A stretch of DNA of 16,631 nucleotides, from NCBI GenBank assembly GCA_035518875.1, contig DATIXD010000288.1, positions 1-16,631 on the forward strand. Direction: 5' to 3'. A program made the position numbers and the translations under genes. Source of the stretch: DATIXD01 sp035518875. GTDB lineage: Bacteria > Pseudomonadota > Gammaproteobacteria > Methylococcales > Methylococcaceae. This document shows positions 6,819-14,363 of this stretch, piece by piece; position 1 is the stretch's first letter, and every line of letters starts with the position of its first letter. The notes beneath the pieces are model-generated. The model had not been told where the DNA came from. It saw nothing but the letters and a program-made list of their open reading frames with translations, and did not search any database.

Positions 6819-6987
6819 AATTTCCACCGAATCCAAGAGGTTGCAGAAACTTTTCCAGCAAGCGGGGGTCGTCGAAATGGCGACGGCCGAGAAAGGCGAT
6901 GGCATGGGTTCCCCACGGTCGCATCGCCCCTGCGCGGGCAACACCCTCATGCATGGCATTCGCAAAACTGCTGAGTAATGAGATCAT
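6811..6987 (-). CDS. Possible small protein of 58 residues, unrecognised
   Basis: The ORF starts at ATG 6987 (MISLLSSFANAMHEG) and ends at TGA 6813-6811, inside the start of the DUF3047 gene (overlap ATGAATGA). Its middle part, AMRPWGTHAIAFLGRRHFDD, has third-position G/C preference like the neighbouring genes, which favours real coding. No domain is recognised. A GGGA about nine bases ahead of the ATG is a weak ribosome site. An inner ATG at MRPWG is another possible start. It may be a real small gene translated together with DUF3047, or the tail of a decayed gene. The ORF is open further upstream, but that part looks non-coding. Confidence 0.35.
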   Translation of the reverse strand: MISLLSSFANAMHEGVARAGAMRPWGTHAIAFLGRRHFDDPRLLEKFLQPLGFGGNYE

Positions 6988-7120
6988 CAAGACATCCCGT
7001 TTTTCAAACGAAAGATCGGTGTAAAATTGCGATGGGCTGAGGGTTCGGATTTCGGACGGCCAAGCAGGTCCTCCGTATCTCCAAGACCCCGTGGCGACAA
7101 TAATATGGAGACCGCGCGTC
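6988..7120. other. Divergent intergenic region, no firm element
   Basis: This stretch separates the minus-strand DUF3047 group from the plus-strand LysM-FecR gene and should hold promoters for both. A TAAAAT at 7022-7027 (plus strand) is a fair -10 box, but no convincing -35 lies 15 to 18 bases ahead of it. No terminator, repeat or RNA gene is seen. Confidence 0.3.
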
Positions 7121-8779
7121 ATGCAAACCGTTCCGCAGCCGGGCATGAATAGGATCAGGGCGCTCATCACCGGGCTGATCGTCTTGCTCGCCGTTGCGGC
7201 GAACGAGGCTCGCTCGGAAGACTGGATTTACACCGTCCGCCCAGGGGATAACCTCTGGGACCTGGCTGAGGAATATCTGATCAACCGATCCTATTGGCAA
7301 CGGTTACAGGCACTGAACGCGGTCGAAGACCCTTACCATATCCCTCCCGGAACACGCTTGCGCGTCCCTGTCGGCTGGTTGAAAAAAGGCCCCATCTTGG
7401 CGAGGATTCGCAGCGTCGAGGGAACGGCCGAAGCAGTCGAAGACGATACCGGCAAAGTCACTTCTCTGGAAACCGGCGCCCTCCTGGTGACGGGCGATAC
7501 GGTGCGCACCGGCGAGGATGCGAGTGTCGTCCTGGAATTCGTCGACGGCTCGCGGTTGCTGCTGCAGTCCGAGAGCGAGTTGACGCTGGATCGCCTCGGC
7601 ATTTACGGCGCTACCGGGATGACGGATACGCACTTACGATTGCGAAAAGGGCGCTTGGAGATCCGGGTCGCACCCAAGAAGGGGGAAGCGAGCCGGTTCG
7701 GAATCTCCACGCCTTCCGCCGTGACCTCGGTCCGGGGCACCGACTATCGCGTCGGTTCGGACGCGGTATTGGCGCGATCGCGCGCCGAAGTGCTAAAGGG
7801 CCGGGTTGACGTCGGCAGCGGCGGAATCACCCGCGAGATTCCGAGCGGGTTCGGAACGATCGTCTCCGCCAATGAACCTCCGCAGCCCCCGGTCAAGCTG
7901 CTTGCTTCCCCTGATCTCTCCCAGCTGCCCGAAACCTTCGACCGCTCTCCCCTTCAGTTCAACCTGCCGGGCTCGCTGGAAAACCGAGGCTACCGCGTTC
8001 AGATTGCAACGTCGCAAGAACAGGGCGCGCCCCTGTTCGACCGGACGTTTGCATCGGAACGAATCCGAGGACCGGACCTGCCCGATGGCGAATACCTGCT
8101 CCGCGTCCGTGGAATCGATTCCCATGGACTGGAAGGCCTGAACGGAGAACGGCGTTTTGTCCTGAACGCCCGCCCGGAGCCGCCCTTCCCCTTAGAGCCC
8201 AAACCCGAGGCCGGCGTGCAGGAGGAGAGCCCGCAATTCGCCTGGTCGCAATCGGAGAATATCAAGGCCTACCGTTTTCAGCTCGCCCATGACGTACGCT
8301 TTAACAAAACCATCGTCGACATTGCCGATTACCCGGATGTCCGTTTGACCATCGATCGAAAGCTTGCACCGGGCAAATACTTCTGGCGCGTCGCCTGCGA
8401 GGACCAACGCGAGGGACCGGGCCCGTTCAGCGACCCTCAGGAATTTCGGCGGGTACGCCCGGCACCGCAACTGGAACAGCCGGAAATTTCCGAGGAGTCC
8501 GTCGTGGTCCGCTGGCGCGCCGGCCTTGCGGGTCAGCAGTATCAGTTTCAACTCTCGGGGGATCGGGCTTTTGCGAGCATGCTCGTCGACAGCCGCACTT
8601 CCGAACCCCGCATACAGATTTACCGTCCCGAAGCCGGACGTTATTTCATGCGTATCAGGACCATCGAGAGCGATGGTTTCGTCGGTCTTTTCGGTCCCGT
8701 CCAAACCGTGGATATTCCTTCCGACGGTCTGTATTGGTGGCTGCTGCTGTTGCCGCTGTTCGGTTTGTTCGCGCTGTAA
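7121..8779 (+). CDS. LysM and FecR domain protein, envelope-located
   Basis: The 552-residue product has an N-terminal membrane segment or signal (ALITGLIVLLAVAANEA, 14-30), a LysM peptidoglycan-binding domain (about 35-83, YTVRPGDNLWDLAEEYL to RVPVGW), and a FecR domain (about 95-250, with LETGALLVTGDTVRTGE, LRLRKGRLEIRV and SVRGTDYRV). Several FN3/Ig-like beta repeats follow (about 255-535, for example FAWSQSENIKAYRFQLA), then a C-terminal hydrophobic stretch WWLLLLPLFGLFAL (539-552). It likely sits in the periplasm, bound to the wall and anchored in the membrane. FecR domains transmit signals across the envelope in iron uptake systems, but no sigma factor or TonB receptor is nearby. ATG 7121 has GGAG ten bases ahead; GTG 7091 and ATG 7145 are alternatives. 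The next gene starts 7 bases after the stop. Confidence 0.88.
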   Translation: MQTVPQPGMNRIRALITGLIVLLAVAANEARSEDWIYTVRPGDNLWDLAEEYLINRSYWQRLQALNAVEDPYHIPPGTRLRVPVGWLKKGPILARIRSVEGTAEAVEDDTGKVTSLETGALLVTGDTVRTGEDASVVLEFVDGSRLLLQSESELTLDRLGIYGATGMTDTHLRLRKGRLEIRVAPKKGEASRFGISTPSAVTSVRGTDYRVGSDAVLARSRAEVLKGRVDVGSGGITREIPSGFGTIVSANEPPQPPVKLLASPDLSQLPETFDRSPLQFNLPGSLENRGYRVQIATSQEQGAPLFDRTFASERIRGPDLPDGEYLLRVRGIDSHGLEGLNGERRFVLNARPEPPFPLEPKPEAGVQEESPQFAWSQSENIKAYRFQLAHDVRFNKTIVDIADYPDVRLTIDRKLAPGKYFWRVACEDQREGPGPFSDPQEFRRVRPAPQLEQPEISEESVVVRWRAGLAGQQYQFQLSGDRAFASMLVDSRTSEPRIQIYRPEAGRYFMRIRTIESDGFVGLFGPVQTVDIPSDGLYWWLLLLPLFGLFAL

Positions 8780-8786
8780 TTCCGCC

Positions 8787-11666
8787 GTGAAATTCAAGTT
8801 GCCATTGCGCAATCCCTTATCCGATGGCGCAGTCTTTGCTATCGCGCTCCTCGCGCTCAGCTGGGGATTAATTTGTTTCGACACCCTCGGAAGGTGGGAT
8901 CAGCTGGTTTACGATGCTGAGCTGAGATTTTTTTCCCGGCCAGCCAACCAAGAGATCGCCATCATCGCGATCGATGAGTACAGTCTGCAACGGCTGGGGC
9001 GCTGGCCCTGGTCGCGCCGCATCCATGCCGACCTGATCGACAAGCTCACCGCCGCCGGAGTCAAGGCCATCGGCCTGGATGTCATTTTCGCCGAGCCCGA
9101 CGCCAGTGATCCCGAGGCCGATGAACGACTGGCGCAATCCCTCCGCCGCAGCGGACGGGTCGTGCTGCCGGTCTTGCCCGAGCGCTCGAGCGTCACATCC
9201 GGCCTCTCGGCAACCCTGCCCCTGCCCAGCTTGGCGGCTTCGGCGGCGGGTTTGGGGCATGTCGATATCGAGCTGGACGAAGATGGTATTGCCCGCAGCG
9301 TCTATCTCAAAGCCGGCATCGATTCGCCGACCTGGTCATTCTTCGCCTTGGCCATGCTTGAAGCCGCCAAGACCGATACCCGCAACAGCTTGAGCGGCGA
9401 ACGCTCCCCTCGATCCACATTGAACGACTCTTCTCATTTCTGGAAACGGGACTATCTCATCCATATTCCGTTTTGCGGCCCCTCGGAACACTTCCCCCGG
9501 TTTTCTTACGCGGAGGTACTGAATGATGAGACAGTCGCACCCGGCCTTCGCGATAAATACGTACTAGTCGGTGCGACCGCTGCGGGATTGGGCGTTACCT
9601 TAGCGACGCCGGCGCCGGGTCGAACTGCCTCCATGTCGGGCATCGAATTCAACGCTCAGGTTCTGGATACCTTGCTTCAAGGCTTGGCTGTCCGCAAACT
9701 TCAACTCGGGTGGAGCCTCTTGCTGACTGCGGCATTGGTGCTGTGCCCGGTGTTCGCCTTCAATTTCCTGCCCCTACGCTGGACCTTGCCGGTCACGGTA
9801 TTATTTTCGCTGCTGGCGGTTGCGATCAGCGTCATTTGGTTCCGGGTTTTCCTGCTTTGGTACCCGCCGACGGCCGCCGTGCTGACCCTGTCGCTGGGTT
9901 ATCCCTTCTGGAGCTGGCGCCGACTCGAGCTCGCCGTGAAGGCGTTGCATGAGGAAAAAGAGCGCGCCAGCGCCACCCTCAATTCGATCGGCGATGCAGT
10001 CATCGCCACAGATGCTGTCGGCATCGTGCAGTATATGAATCCCGTCGCGGAAACGCTGACCGGCTATGACCTGCAACAGGTTCAAGGTCGCCATATCGAT
10101 GCGGTGTTGACGGTCAGGACATCCCAGACCCAAGCGGCGATCGGATTCAAAGGTTTCGCCAGATACCTGAAAAGCGGTCGCGCCGTCAAGCTCACCGACC
10201 CTCATTTCCTAAAAAGCCACCTCGGCAAGGAATGCGCCGTTCGCATTTCCGCGAATCCGATCCGCGAACCGTCGGGAAAGATACGGGGCATGGTGCTGGG
10301 TTTGAGCGATATTACCGAAACGCTGCGCATCACCCGGCAGATGGCTTATCTGGCGACACACGACAACCTGACCCAACTGCCAAACCGGAATCTGTTCGAA
10401 GACAGGCTCGCGCAAGCGATCGCGAACGCACAACGGCAGAGACTGCAATTCGCCGTCATATTCATCGATTTGGACGGTTTCAAGAAAATCAACGACGGTA
10501 TGGGGCATGCCGTGGGCGACATGCTGCTGACCGAGGTCGCCCGGCGTCTTCGCACCCATGTGCGCCAGTCGGACACAGCCGCCCGCTGGGGTGGCGATGA
10601 GTTCGTACTGCTTGTCGAACGTCTGGCCGACAAAGCGGCAGCGGCTGAAATCGCCCACAAGATGGTCGGCGCTCTGTCGCAGCCATTCGACTTCAAAGGA
10701 CAGGAACTCTATGTCACGCCCAGCATCGGCATCAGTCTGTTCCCCGGCGACGGAACGGAAGCGGAAACCTTATTGATGCGGGCGGACGCCGCGATGTATG
10801 AGGTCAAACAGAGCGGAGGAAACAATTTCAGATTCTACTCGGAGGACATCAACGACTGGGCCGCCGAACGCCTGGTGCTGGAAAAGGAAATGCATTATGC
10901 GCTGAGACGAGGTGATTTCGAGGTCTTTTATCAGCCGCAGATCGAGCCGCACAGCCGCAGAATCATCGGCGCCGAAGCGCTGATACGCTGGCGGCATCCG
11001 GAAAAAGGATTGATCGCACCGGCAAAATTCGTCCCGCTCGCCGAGGAAACCGGCCTCATCAATCCGCTCGGGAAATGGATCATCCAAAGCGTTTGCCAAC
11101 AAATCAAAGCTTGGCAAATGGGGAATATTCCGGCGACGTGCGTCGCGGTCAACCTCTCCCCGAGGCAGTTCCTGCAAAGCGACCTATTCGACCAGATAGC
11201 CGGCGCCCTCGATGGAACCGGCATCAATCCCGCTTTGCTCAAATTCGAAATCACCGAAAGCCTGGTTATGAAGGATGTCGAGCGGGTCGCCGCCACATTG
11301 AGAGACATCAGGCGATTGGGCGTCAAGGTTTCCATCGACGACTTCGGCACGGGTTACTCATCGCTTAGTTTTCTCCAGCGCTTCCCCATCGATCAATTGA
11401 AGATCGATCAATCCTTCGTCCGCCAAGTGGCAAGCAACACCGATGACGCGGCCATCGCTCAGGCGATCATCGTGCTCGCTCGGAGCTTGCGAATGAAGGT
11501 CATCGCGGAAGGCGTGGAAACCCGTTCGCAGATGTTGTTCTTCAAGGATCGCAATTGCGACGGCATCCAGGGACACTACTATTGCCCGGCCTTGCCGGCC
11601 AGCGATATGACCAGACTGCTCGGCACAACCGGCGGCGTCTTCGCTGCGGACAGGGCGAACAACTGA
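8787..11666 (+). CDS. CHASE2-PAS-GGDEF-EAL membrane protein (cyclic-di-GMP synthase/phosphodiesterase)
   Basis: A 959-residue sensor enzyme of cyclic-di-GMP turnover. Order: membrane helix (about 14-31), periplasmic CHASE2 domain (about 40-300, IAIIAIDEYSLQRLGRWPWSR, AIGLDVIFAEPD, YVLVGATAAG), three membrane helices (about 308-378), PAS domain (about 392-510), GGDEF domain with intact GGDEF (602-606) and inhibitory site RQSD (593-596), and EAL domain with EAL (730-732), NLSPRQF, FEITES, DDFGTGYSSL (from 851), KIDQSF and AEGVET. Residues for both synthesis and hydrolysis are therefore present. The GTG at 8787 gives the proper CHASE2 N-terminus (KFKLPLRNPLSDG); the frame stays open further upstream, but there it only shadows the FecR gene. 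No clear ribosome site precedes it, which suggests coupling to that gene. Confidence 0.93.
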   Translation: MKFKLPLRNPLSDGAVFAIALLALSWGLICFDTLGRWDQLVYDAELRFFSRPANQEIAIIAIDEYSLQRLGRWPWSRRIHADLIDKLTAAGVKAIGLDVIFAEPDASDPEADERLAQSLRRSGRVVLPVLPERSSVTSGLSATLPLPSLAASAAGLGHVDIELDEDGIARSVYLKAGIDSPTWSFFALAMLEAAKTDTRNSLSGERSPRSTLNDSSHFWKRDYLIHIPFCGPSEHFPRFSYAEVLNDETVAPGLRDKYVLVGATAAGLGVTLATPAPGRTASMSGIEFNAQVLDTLLQGLAVRKLQLGWSLLLTAALVLCPVFAFNFLPLRWTLPVTVLFSLLAVAISVIWFRVFLLWYPPTAAVLTLSLGYPFWSWRRLELAVKALHEEKERASATLNSIGDAVIATDAVGIVQYMNPVAETLTGYDLQQVQGRHIDAVLTVRTSQTQAAIGFKGFARYLKSGRAVKLTDPHFLKSHLGKECAVRISANPIREPSGKIRGMVLGLSDITETLRITRQMAYLATHDNLTQLPNRNLFEDRLAQAIANAQRQRLQFAVIFIDLDGFKKINDGMGHAVGDMLLTEVARRLRTHVRQSDTAARWGGDEFVLLVERLADKAAAAEIAHKMVGALSQPFDFKGQELYVTPSIGISLFPGDGTEAETLLMRADAAMYEVKQSGGNNFRFYSEDINDWAAERLVLEKEMHYALRRGDFEVFYQPQIEPHSRRIIGAEALIRWRHPEKGLIAPAKFVPLAEETGLINPLGKWIIQSVCQQIKAWQMGNIPATCVAVNLSPRQFLQSDLFDQIAGALDGTGINPALLKFEITESLVMKDVERVAATLRDIRRLGVKVSIDDFGTGYSSLSFLQRFPIDQLKIDQSFVRQVASNTDDAAIAQAIIVLARSLRMKVIAEGVETRSQMLFFKDRNCDGIQGHYYCPALPASDMTRLLGTTGGVFAADRANN

Positions 11667-11690
11667 TGCCTTGGGGCCCCCATGCTCAGA

Positions 11691-11715
11691 AAAATTGACT
11701 GTTTTACTGGGAGAT
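11691..11715 (+). promoter_or_regulatory. Candidate IscR type 1 binding site upstream of iscR
   Basis: The 25 bases from AAAATTGACT (11691-11700) through GTTTTACTGGGAGAT (11701-11715) fit the E. coli type 1 IscR consensus (ATASYYGACT, five bases, AGTCRRSTAT) at most positions. The left half GACT is exact and the right half shows ACT-GG. It overlaps the -35 box, where holo-IscR represses its own operon in E. coli. The comparison is from memory of the consensus; binding is inferred. Confidence 0.6.
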
Positions 11716-11724
11716 CGGTATAGT
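11695..11724 (+). promoter_or_regulatory. Promoter of the iscR operon
   Basis: TTGACT (11695-11700, five of six) is separated by 18 bases from TATAGT (11719-11724, five of six). Transcription would begin near 11731, leaving a short leader before the GTG at 11768. Confidence 0.65.
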
Positions 11725-11767
11725 GGCTATAGCTTCAGCCTCAGCACCATTTTCGGGGAGTGAATTC

Positions 11768-12250
11768 GTGCGATTAACGACTAAAGGCCGTTATGCCGTA
11801 ACCGCCATGCTTGATCTCGCCTATCACTGCGGAAAAAGACCGGTTACTCTGACCGATATCGCCAAGCGGCAGAATATTTCGCTGTCCTACCTCGAGCAGC
11901 TTTTCGCCCGCCTGCGCCGTGCCGGGATGGTTGAAGGCGTGCGGGGACCGGGCGGCGGCTATCAACTCAGCCGGGATTCCACGCAAATCAACATTGCTGA
12001 CATCATCGCAGCGGTCGATGAAACCATCGACTCGACCCGCTGCGGTGGCAAATCGAACTGCCAGAATGCCAACCCCTGCCTCACCCATGACTTGTGGATG
12101 GGCCTGAGCGAGCAGATCCGCCACTACCTGGCGACCATTAGCCTGGATGATTTGCTGCAACGCAAAGCCGTGCGCCAGGTCGCCGAACGCCAGGACAAAC
12201 AGCCGACCCCTGGCATCGAGGTATTGATCCGGAGCGAATCGAGGCTTTGA
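11768..12250 (+). CDS. iscR: Fe-S cluster-responsive transcriptional regulator IscR (Rrf2 family)
   Basis: A DNA-binding dimer that senses Fe-S supply by holding a [2Fe-2S] cluster and adjusts Fe-S assembly genes. The 160 residues contain the Rrf2 winged helix (VRLTTKGRYAVTAMLDLA at the start, LSYLEQLFARLRRAGMVEGV, then the wing GPGGGYQLSR) and the cluster ligands Cys92, Cys98, Cys104 and His107, at the same numbers as in E. coli IscR. The GTG at 11768 is chosen because GGGGAG stands seven bases ahead and it gives the standard N-terminus. The gene heads a unit with the cysteine desulfurase (13 bases downstream) and iscA. A site like the type 1 IscR motif in its promoter suggests self-repression. 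Confidence 0.95.
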   Translation: MRLTTKGRYAVTAMLDLAYHCGKRPVTLTDIAKRQNISLSYLEQLFARLRRAGMVEGVRGPGGGYQLSRDSTQINIADIIAAVDETIDSTRCGGKSNCQNANPCLTHDLWMGLSEQIRHYLATISLDDLLQRKAVRQVAERQDKQPTPGIEVLIRSESRL

Positions 12251-12263
12251 TCGCCTCATCGGC

Positions 12264-13403
12264 ATGACCTACCTGGACCACAACGCGACCACGCCCCCGG
12301 ACGAGCGGGTGCTGGAAGCGATGCTGCCGTATCAAGGCCGGTTTTTCGGCAATCCCTCCAGCCTTTACCGCCTGGGAAGAATCAGCCGGGGTGCGATCGA
12401 CGCGGCGCGAGAGCAGGTGGCCGCCCTGGTGGGCGCACAGCCGAGCGAGGTGATTTTTACCGCTTCGGGCACGGAAGCCAATAATCTCGCGCTGAAGGGC
12501 TTGGCGTACAGGTTACCGGCAGGCGTGATCGCCGCCGGCGCGACGGAACACCCTTCGGTGCTGGCTCCCTTGGAATTTCTGACAAAGCTCGGTTGGGAGG
12601 TCAGAACCATCGCTGTCGACGGCGACGGCCAAATCGACAACGCTGGCCTGAACACGCTGCTCGCGGGCGCCGTGCGCTTTGCGACCGTGATGTTGGCGAA
12701 CAACGAAACCGGCGTCATCCAGGATGTTTCAAGACTGGCCCTATGGCTGCGGGAGCGCGGTGCTTTTCTCCATTGCGACGCGGTGCAGGCGGCGGGCAAG
12801 ATGCCGCTGGAGTTCAAGACTTGCGGGGCGCATCTGCTCTCGATTTCCGCCCACAAGATTTATGGCCCCAAAGGCGCCGGGGCGCTGATCGCGGATAAAT
12901 CCGTTCCGCTGGAACCCCTGCTGCACGGAGGCGGCCAGGAACGTGACTTGCGCGGAGGCACCGAAAACGTGGCCGCCATCGTCGGTTTCGGCAAGGCGGC
13001 GGAACTCGCCCATGCGGAAATGGATGCGCGCCACAGCCAACTCCTCAAGCTACGGCAGAGGCTCGAAGCGGGCTTGGAAAATCTGCCGCGAGTCACCATA
13101 TTTGCAAAAGGGGCGGCGCGTCTGTCCAATACCCTTCAGTTCGGCATCGCCGGGATCGACGGAGAAACCCTGGTGATGGCGCTGGATCGGCAGGGATTCG
13201 CGGTTTCCAGCGGTTCGGCGTGTGCCAGCGGCGCGGGCGAGCCCAGCCCGGTACTGCTGGCGATGGGCGTCAGTCCGACGAGCGCGAAAAGCGCCATCCG
13301 GGTGAGTCTGGGCAAGGACAACAAGGATAGCGACGTCGACCGTTTCCTGGCCTCTTTGACCGGCGTCATGGCCGGTTTCGGCTTGGCAGTCCCTGCCGTC
13401 TGA
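12264..13403 (+). CDS. iscS: Cysteine desulfurase, IscS/NifS type
   Basis: A PLP enzyme that removes sulfur from cysteine and carries it as a persulfide for Fe-S cluster assembly. The 379 residues show the class V aminotransferase fold: YLDHNATT at the start, SGTEANN (69-74), His96 stacking on PLP in ATEHPSV, Asp172 and Gln175 in HCDAVQAAGK, PLP lysine Lys198 in SAHKIYGPKG, and catalytic Cys320 in SSGSACASGAGEPS, the group I loop. It is about 25 residues shorter than E. coli IscS (404). Part of the loss is in the C-terminal tail, the part of IscS implicated in IscU binding. No iscU follows. NifS is an alternative name, but no nitrogen-fixation gene is near. The ribosome site is weak, so translation may depend on iscR. 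Confidence 0.93.
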   Translation: MTYLDHNATTPPDERVLEAMLPYQGRFFGNPSSLYRLGRISRGAIDAAREQVAALVGAQPSEVIFTASGTEANNLALKGLAYRLPAGVIAAGATEHPSVLAPLEFLTKLGWEVRTIAVDGDGQIDNAGLNTLLAGAVRFATVMLANNETGVIQDVSRLALWLRERGAFLHCDAVQAAGKMPLEFKTCGAHLLSISAHKIYGPKGAGALIADKSVPLEPLLHGGGQERDLRGGTENVAAIVGFGKAAELAHAEMDARHSQLLKLRQRLEAGLENLPRVTIFAKGAARLSNTLQFGIAGIDGETLVMALDRQGFAVSSGSACASGAGEPSPVLLAMGVSPTSAKSAIRVSLGKDNKDSDVDRFLASLTGVMAGFGLAVPAV

Positions 13404-13454
13404 AACAGGACGCCAACCGACGATTTCTTTCAACACTTAACAACAGTTTGAATC

Positions 13455-13778
13455 ATGTCAGTCACACTCACCGAAAAAGCGGCGAAGCAGATCGCCAAAC
13501 AGCTCGAAAAACGCGGCAAGGGTCTCGGTTTGCGGCTAGGGGTCAAAAAAGCCGGCTGCTCCGGTTTCGCCTATACGATCGACTACGCGGACGAACTGAC
13601 GCAAGACGATCAGGTCTTCGAGCAACATGGCGTCAAGGTGATCGTCCAATCGAAGGAACTCGGCTATCTGGACGGCGTCCAAATCGACTTCGCACGGGAA
13701 GGCATCAACGAGGCTTTTCGTTTCAATAACCCCAAAGCCAAGGGCACTTGCGGCTGCGGCGAGAGCTTTACCGTCTGA
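13455..13778 (+). CDS. iscA: A-type Fe-S carrier protein IscA
   Basis: Delivers iron or Fe-S clusters to target proteins in the cytoplasm. The 107-residue length is typical of IscA. The three ligand cysteines are Cys35 (in KKAGCSGFAY), Cys99 and Cys101 (in GTCGCGESF near the end). ErpA and SufA share the same pattern, but the neighbourhood (iscR, iscS) favours IscA. The start ATG at 13455 has no recognisable Shine-Dalgarno sequence in the 51-base gap after iscS. iscU, hscB, hscA and fdx, which surround iscA in the usual operon, are all missing here. Confidence 0.92.
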   Translation: MSVTLTEKAAKQIAKQLEKRGKGLGLRLGVKKAGCSGFAYTIDYADELTQDDQVFEQHGVKVIVQSKELGYLDGVQIDFAREGINEAFRFNNPKAKGTCGCGESFTV

Positions 13779-13803
13779 ATCTCTCCCGGCCTCAAGTCTG
13801 TCA

Positions 13804-13832
13804 TTATCAAGGCGCCAAAATTCCAGTAAAAT
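13804..13832 (+). promoter_or_regulatory. Possible promoter of ndk
   Basis: TTATCA (13804-13809, four of six) is followed by 17 bases and TAAAAT (13827-13832, five of six). The leader to the ndk ATG would be about 90 bases. The same stretch can also be read as a terminator hairpin, so one of the two readings may be false. Confidence 0.35.
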
Positions 13833-13845
13833 TGGCGTTTTAATT
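13813..13845 (+). terminator. Possible rho-independent terminator after iscA
   Basis: CGCCAA (13813-13818) pairs with TTGGCG (13832-13837), directly followed by TTTTAATT. Two more A-T pairs can form inside after a mismatch. The six-pair stem is modest, so efficiency is uncertain. It would end the isc transcript before ndk. Confidence 0.4.
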
Positions 13846-13931
13846 CGCCCCGGGCGACCGGGCATGCGAAAATCTCACTTTCAATCCATCCCTTAGCCAA
13901 CCAACCCCTCACTCAAGTCGTAGGAGATCCA

Positions 13932-14363
13932 ATGGCGGTAGAACGCACGATATCCATCATCAAGCCGGACGCGGTCGCCAAGAACGTGATCGGCGAGATC
14001 TACAGCCGGTTCGAAAAGGCCGGGCTCAAAATCATCGCCGCCAAGATGGCGCAGCTGAGCCGCCAACAGACCGAGGGTTTTTACGCCGTCCATAAGGAAC
14101 GCCCGTTCTTCAACGACCTGGTAAGCTTCATGATCAGTGGTCCGGTGATGATTCAGGTGCTCGAGGGCGAGAATGCCATCGCCAAGAATCGCGAGCTGAT
14201 GGGCGCGACCAATCCCGCGCAGGCCGCACCCGGCACCATCCGCGCCGATTTTGCCGTCAGCATCGACGAGAACGCGGTACACGGCTCCGACAGCCCGGAA
14301 ACGGCGGCCTGGGAAATCGCATACTTCTTCAAGGACAATGAAATCTGCCCCCGCACCCGTTAA
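13932..14363 (+). CDS. ndk: Nucleoside diphosphate kinase
   Basis: Transfers the gamma phosphate of ATP to other nucleoside diphosphates through a phosphohistidine and so balances the NTP and dNTP pools. The 143 residues match the bacterial enzyme. The start ERTISIIKPDAV is typical, and the active-site motif NAVHGSDS holds the catalytic His117. Conserved GATNPAQAAPGTIR (91-104) and the end WEIAYFF are present. AGGAG at 13922-13926, five bases before the ATG, is a good ribosome site. The 3' end overlaps rlmN by 26 bases. Confidence 0.97.
   Translation: MAVERTISIIKPDAVAKNVIGEIYSRFEKAGLKIIAAKMAQLSRQQTEGFYAVHKERPFFNDLVSFMISGPVMIQVLEGENAIAKNRELMGATNPAQAAPGTIRADFAVSIDENAVHGSDSPETAAWEIAYFFKDNEICPRTR

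Noticed and set aside
8364..8786. Upstream extension of the CHASE2 protein frame
   Set aside because: It reads through the FecR gene in another frame with arginine- and serine-rich, non-globular sequence; the CHASE2 family N-terminus begins at 8787.
11672..11682. TGGGG-C-CCCCA after the GGDEF-EAL gene as a terminator
   Set aside because: A one-base loop cannot form as drawn and no T-tract follows.
12241..12257. GAGGC-N7-GCCTC at the iscR end as a regulatory hairpin
   Set aside because: Five pairs spanning the stop codon region is expected by chance in GC-rich sequence.
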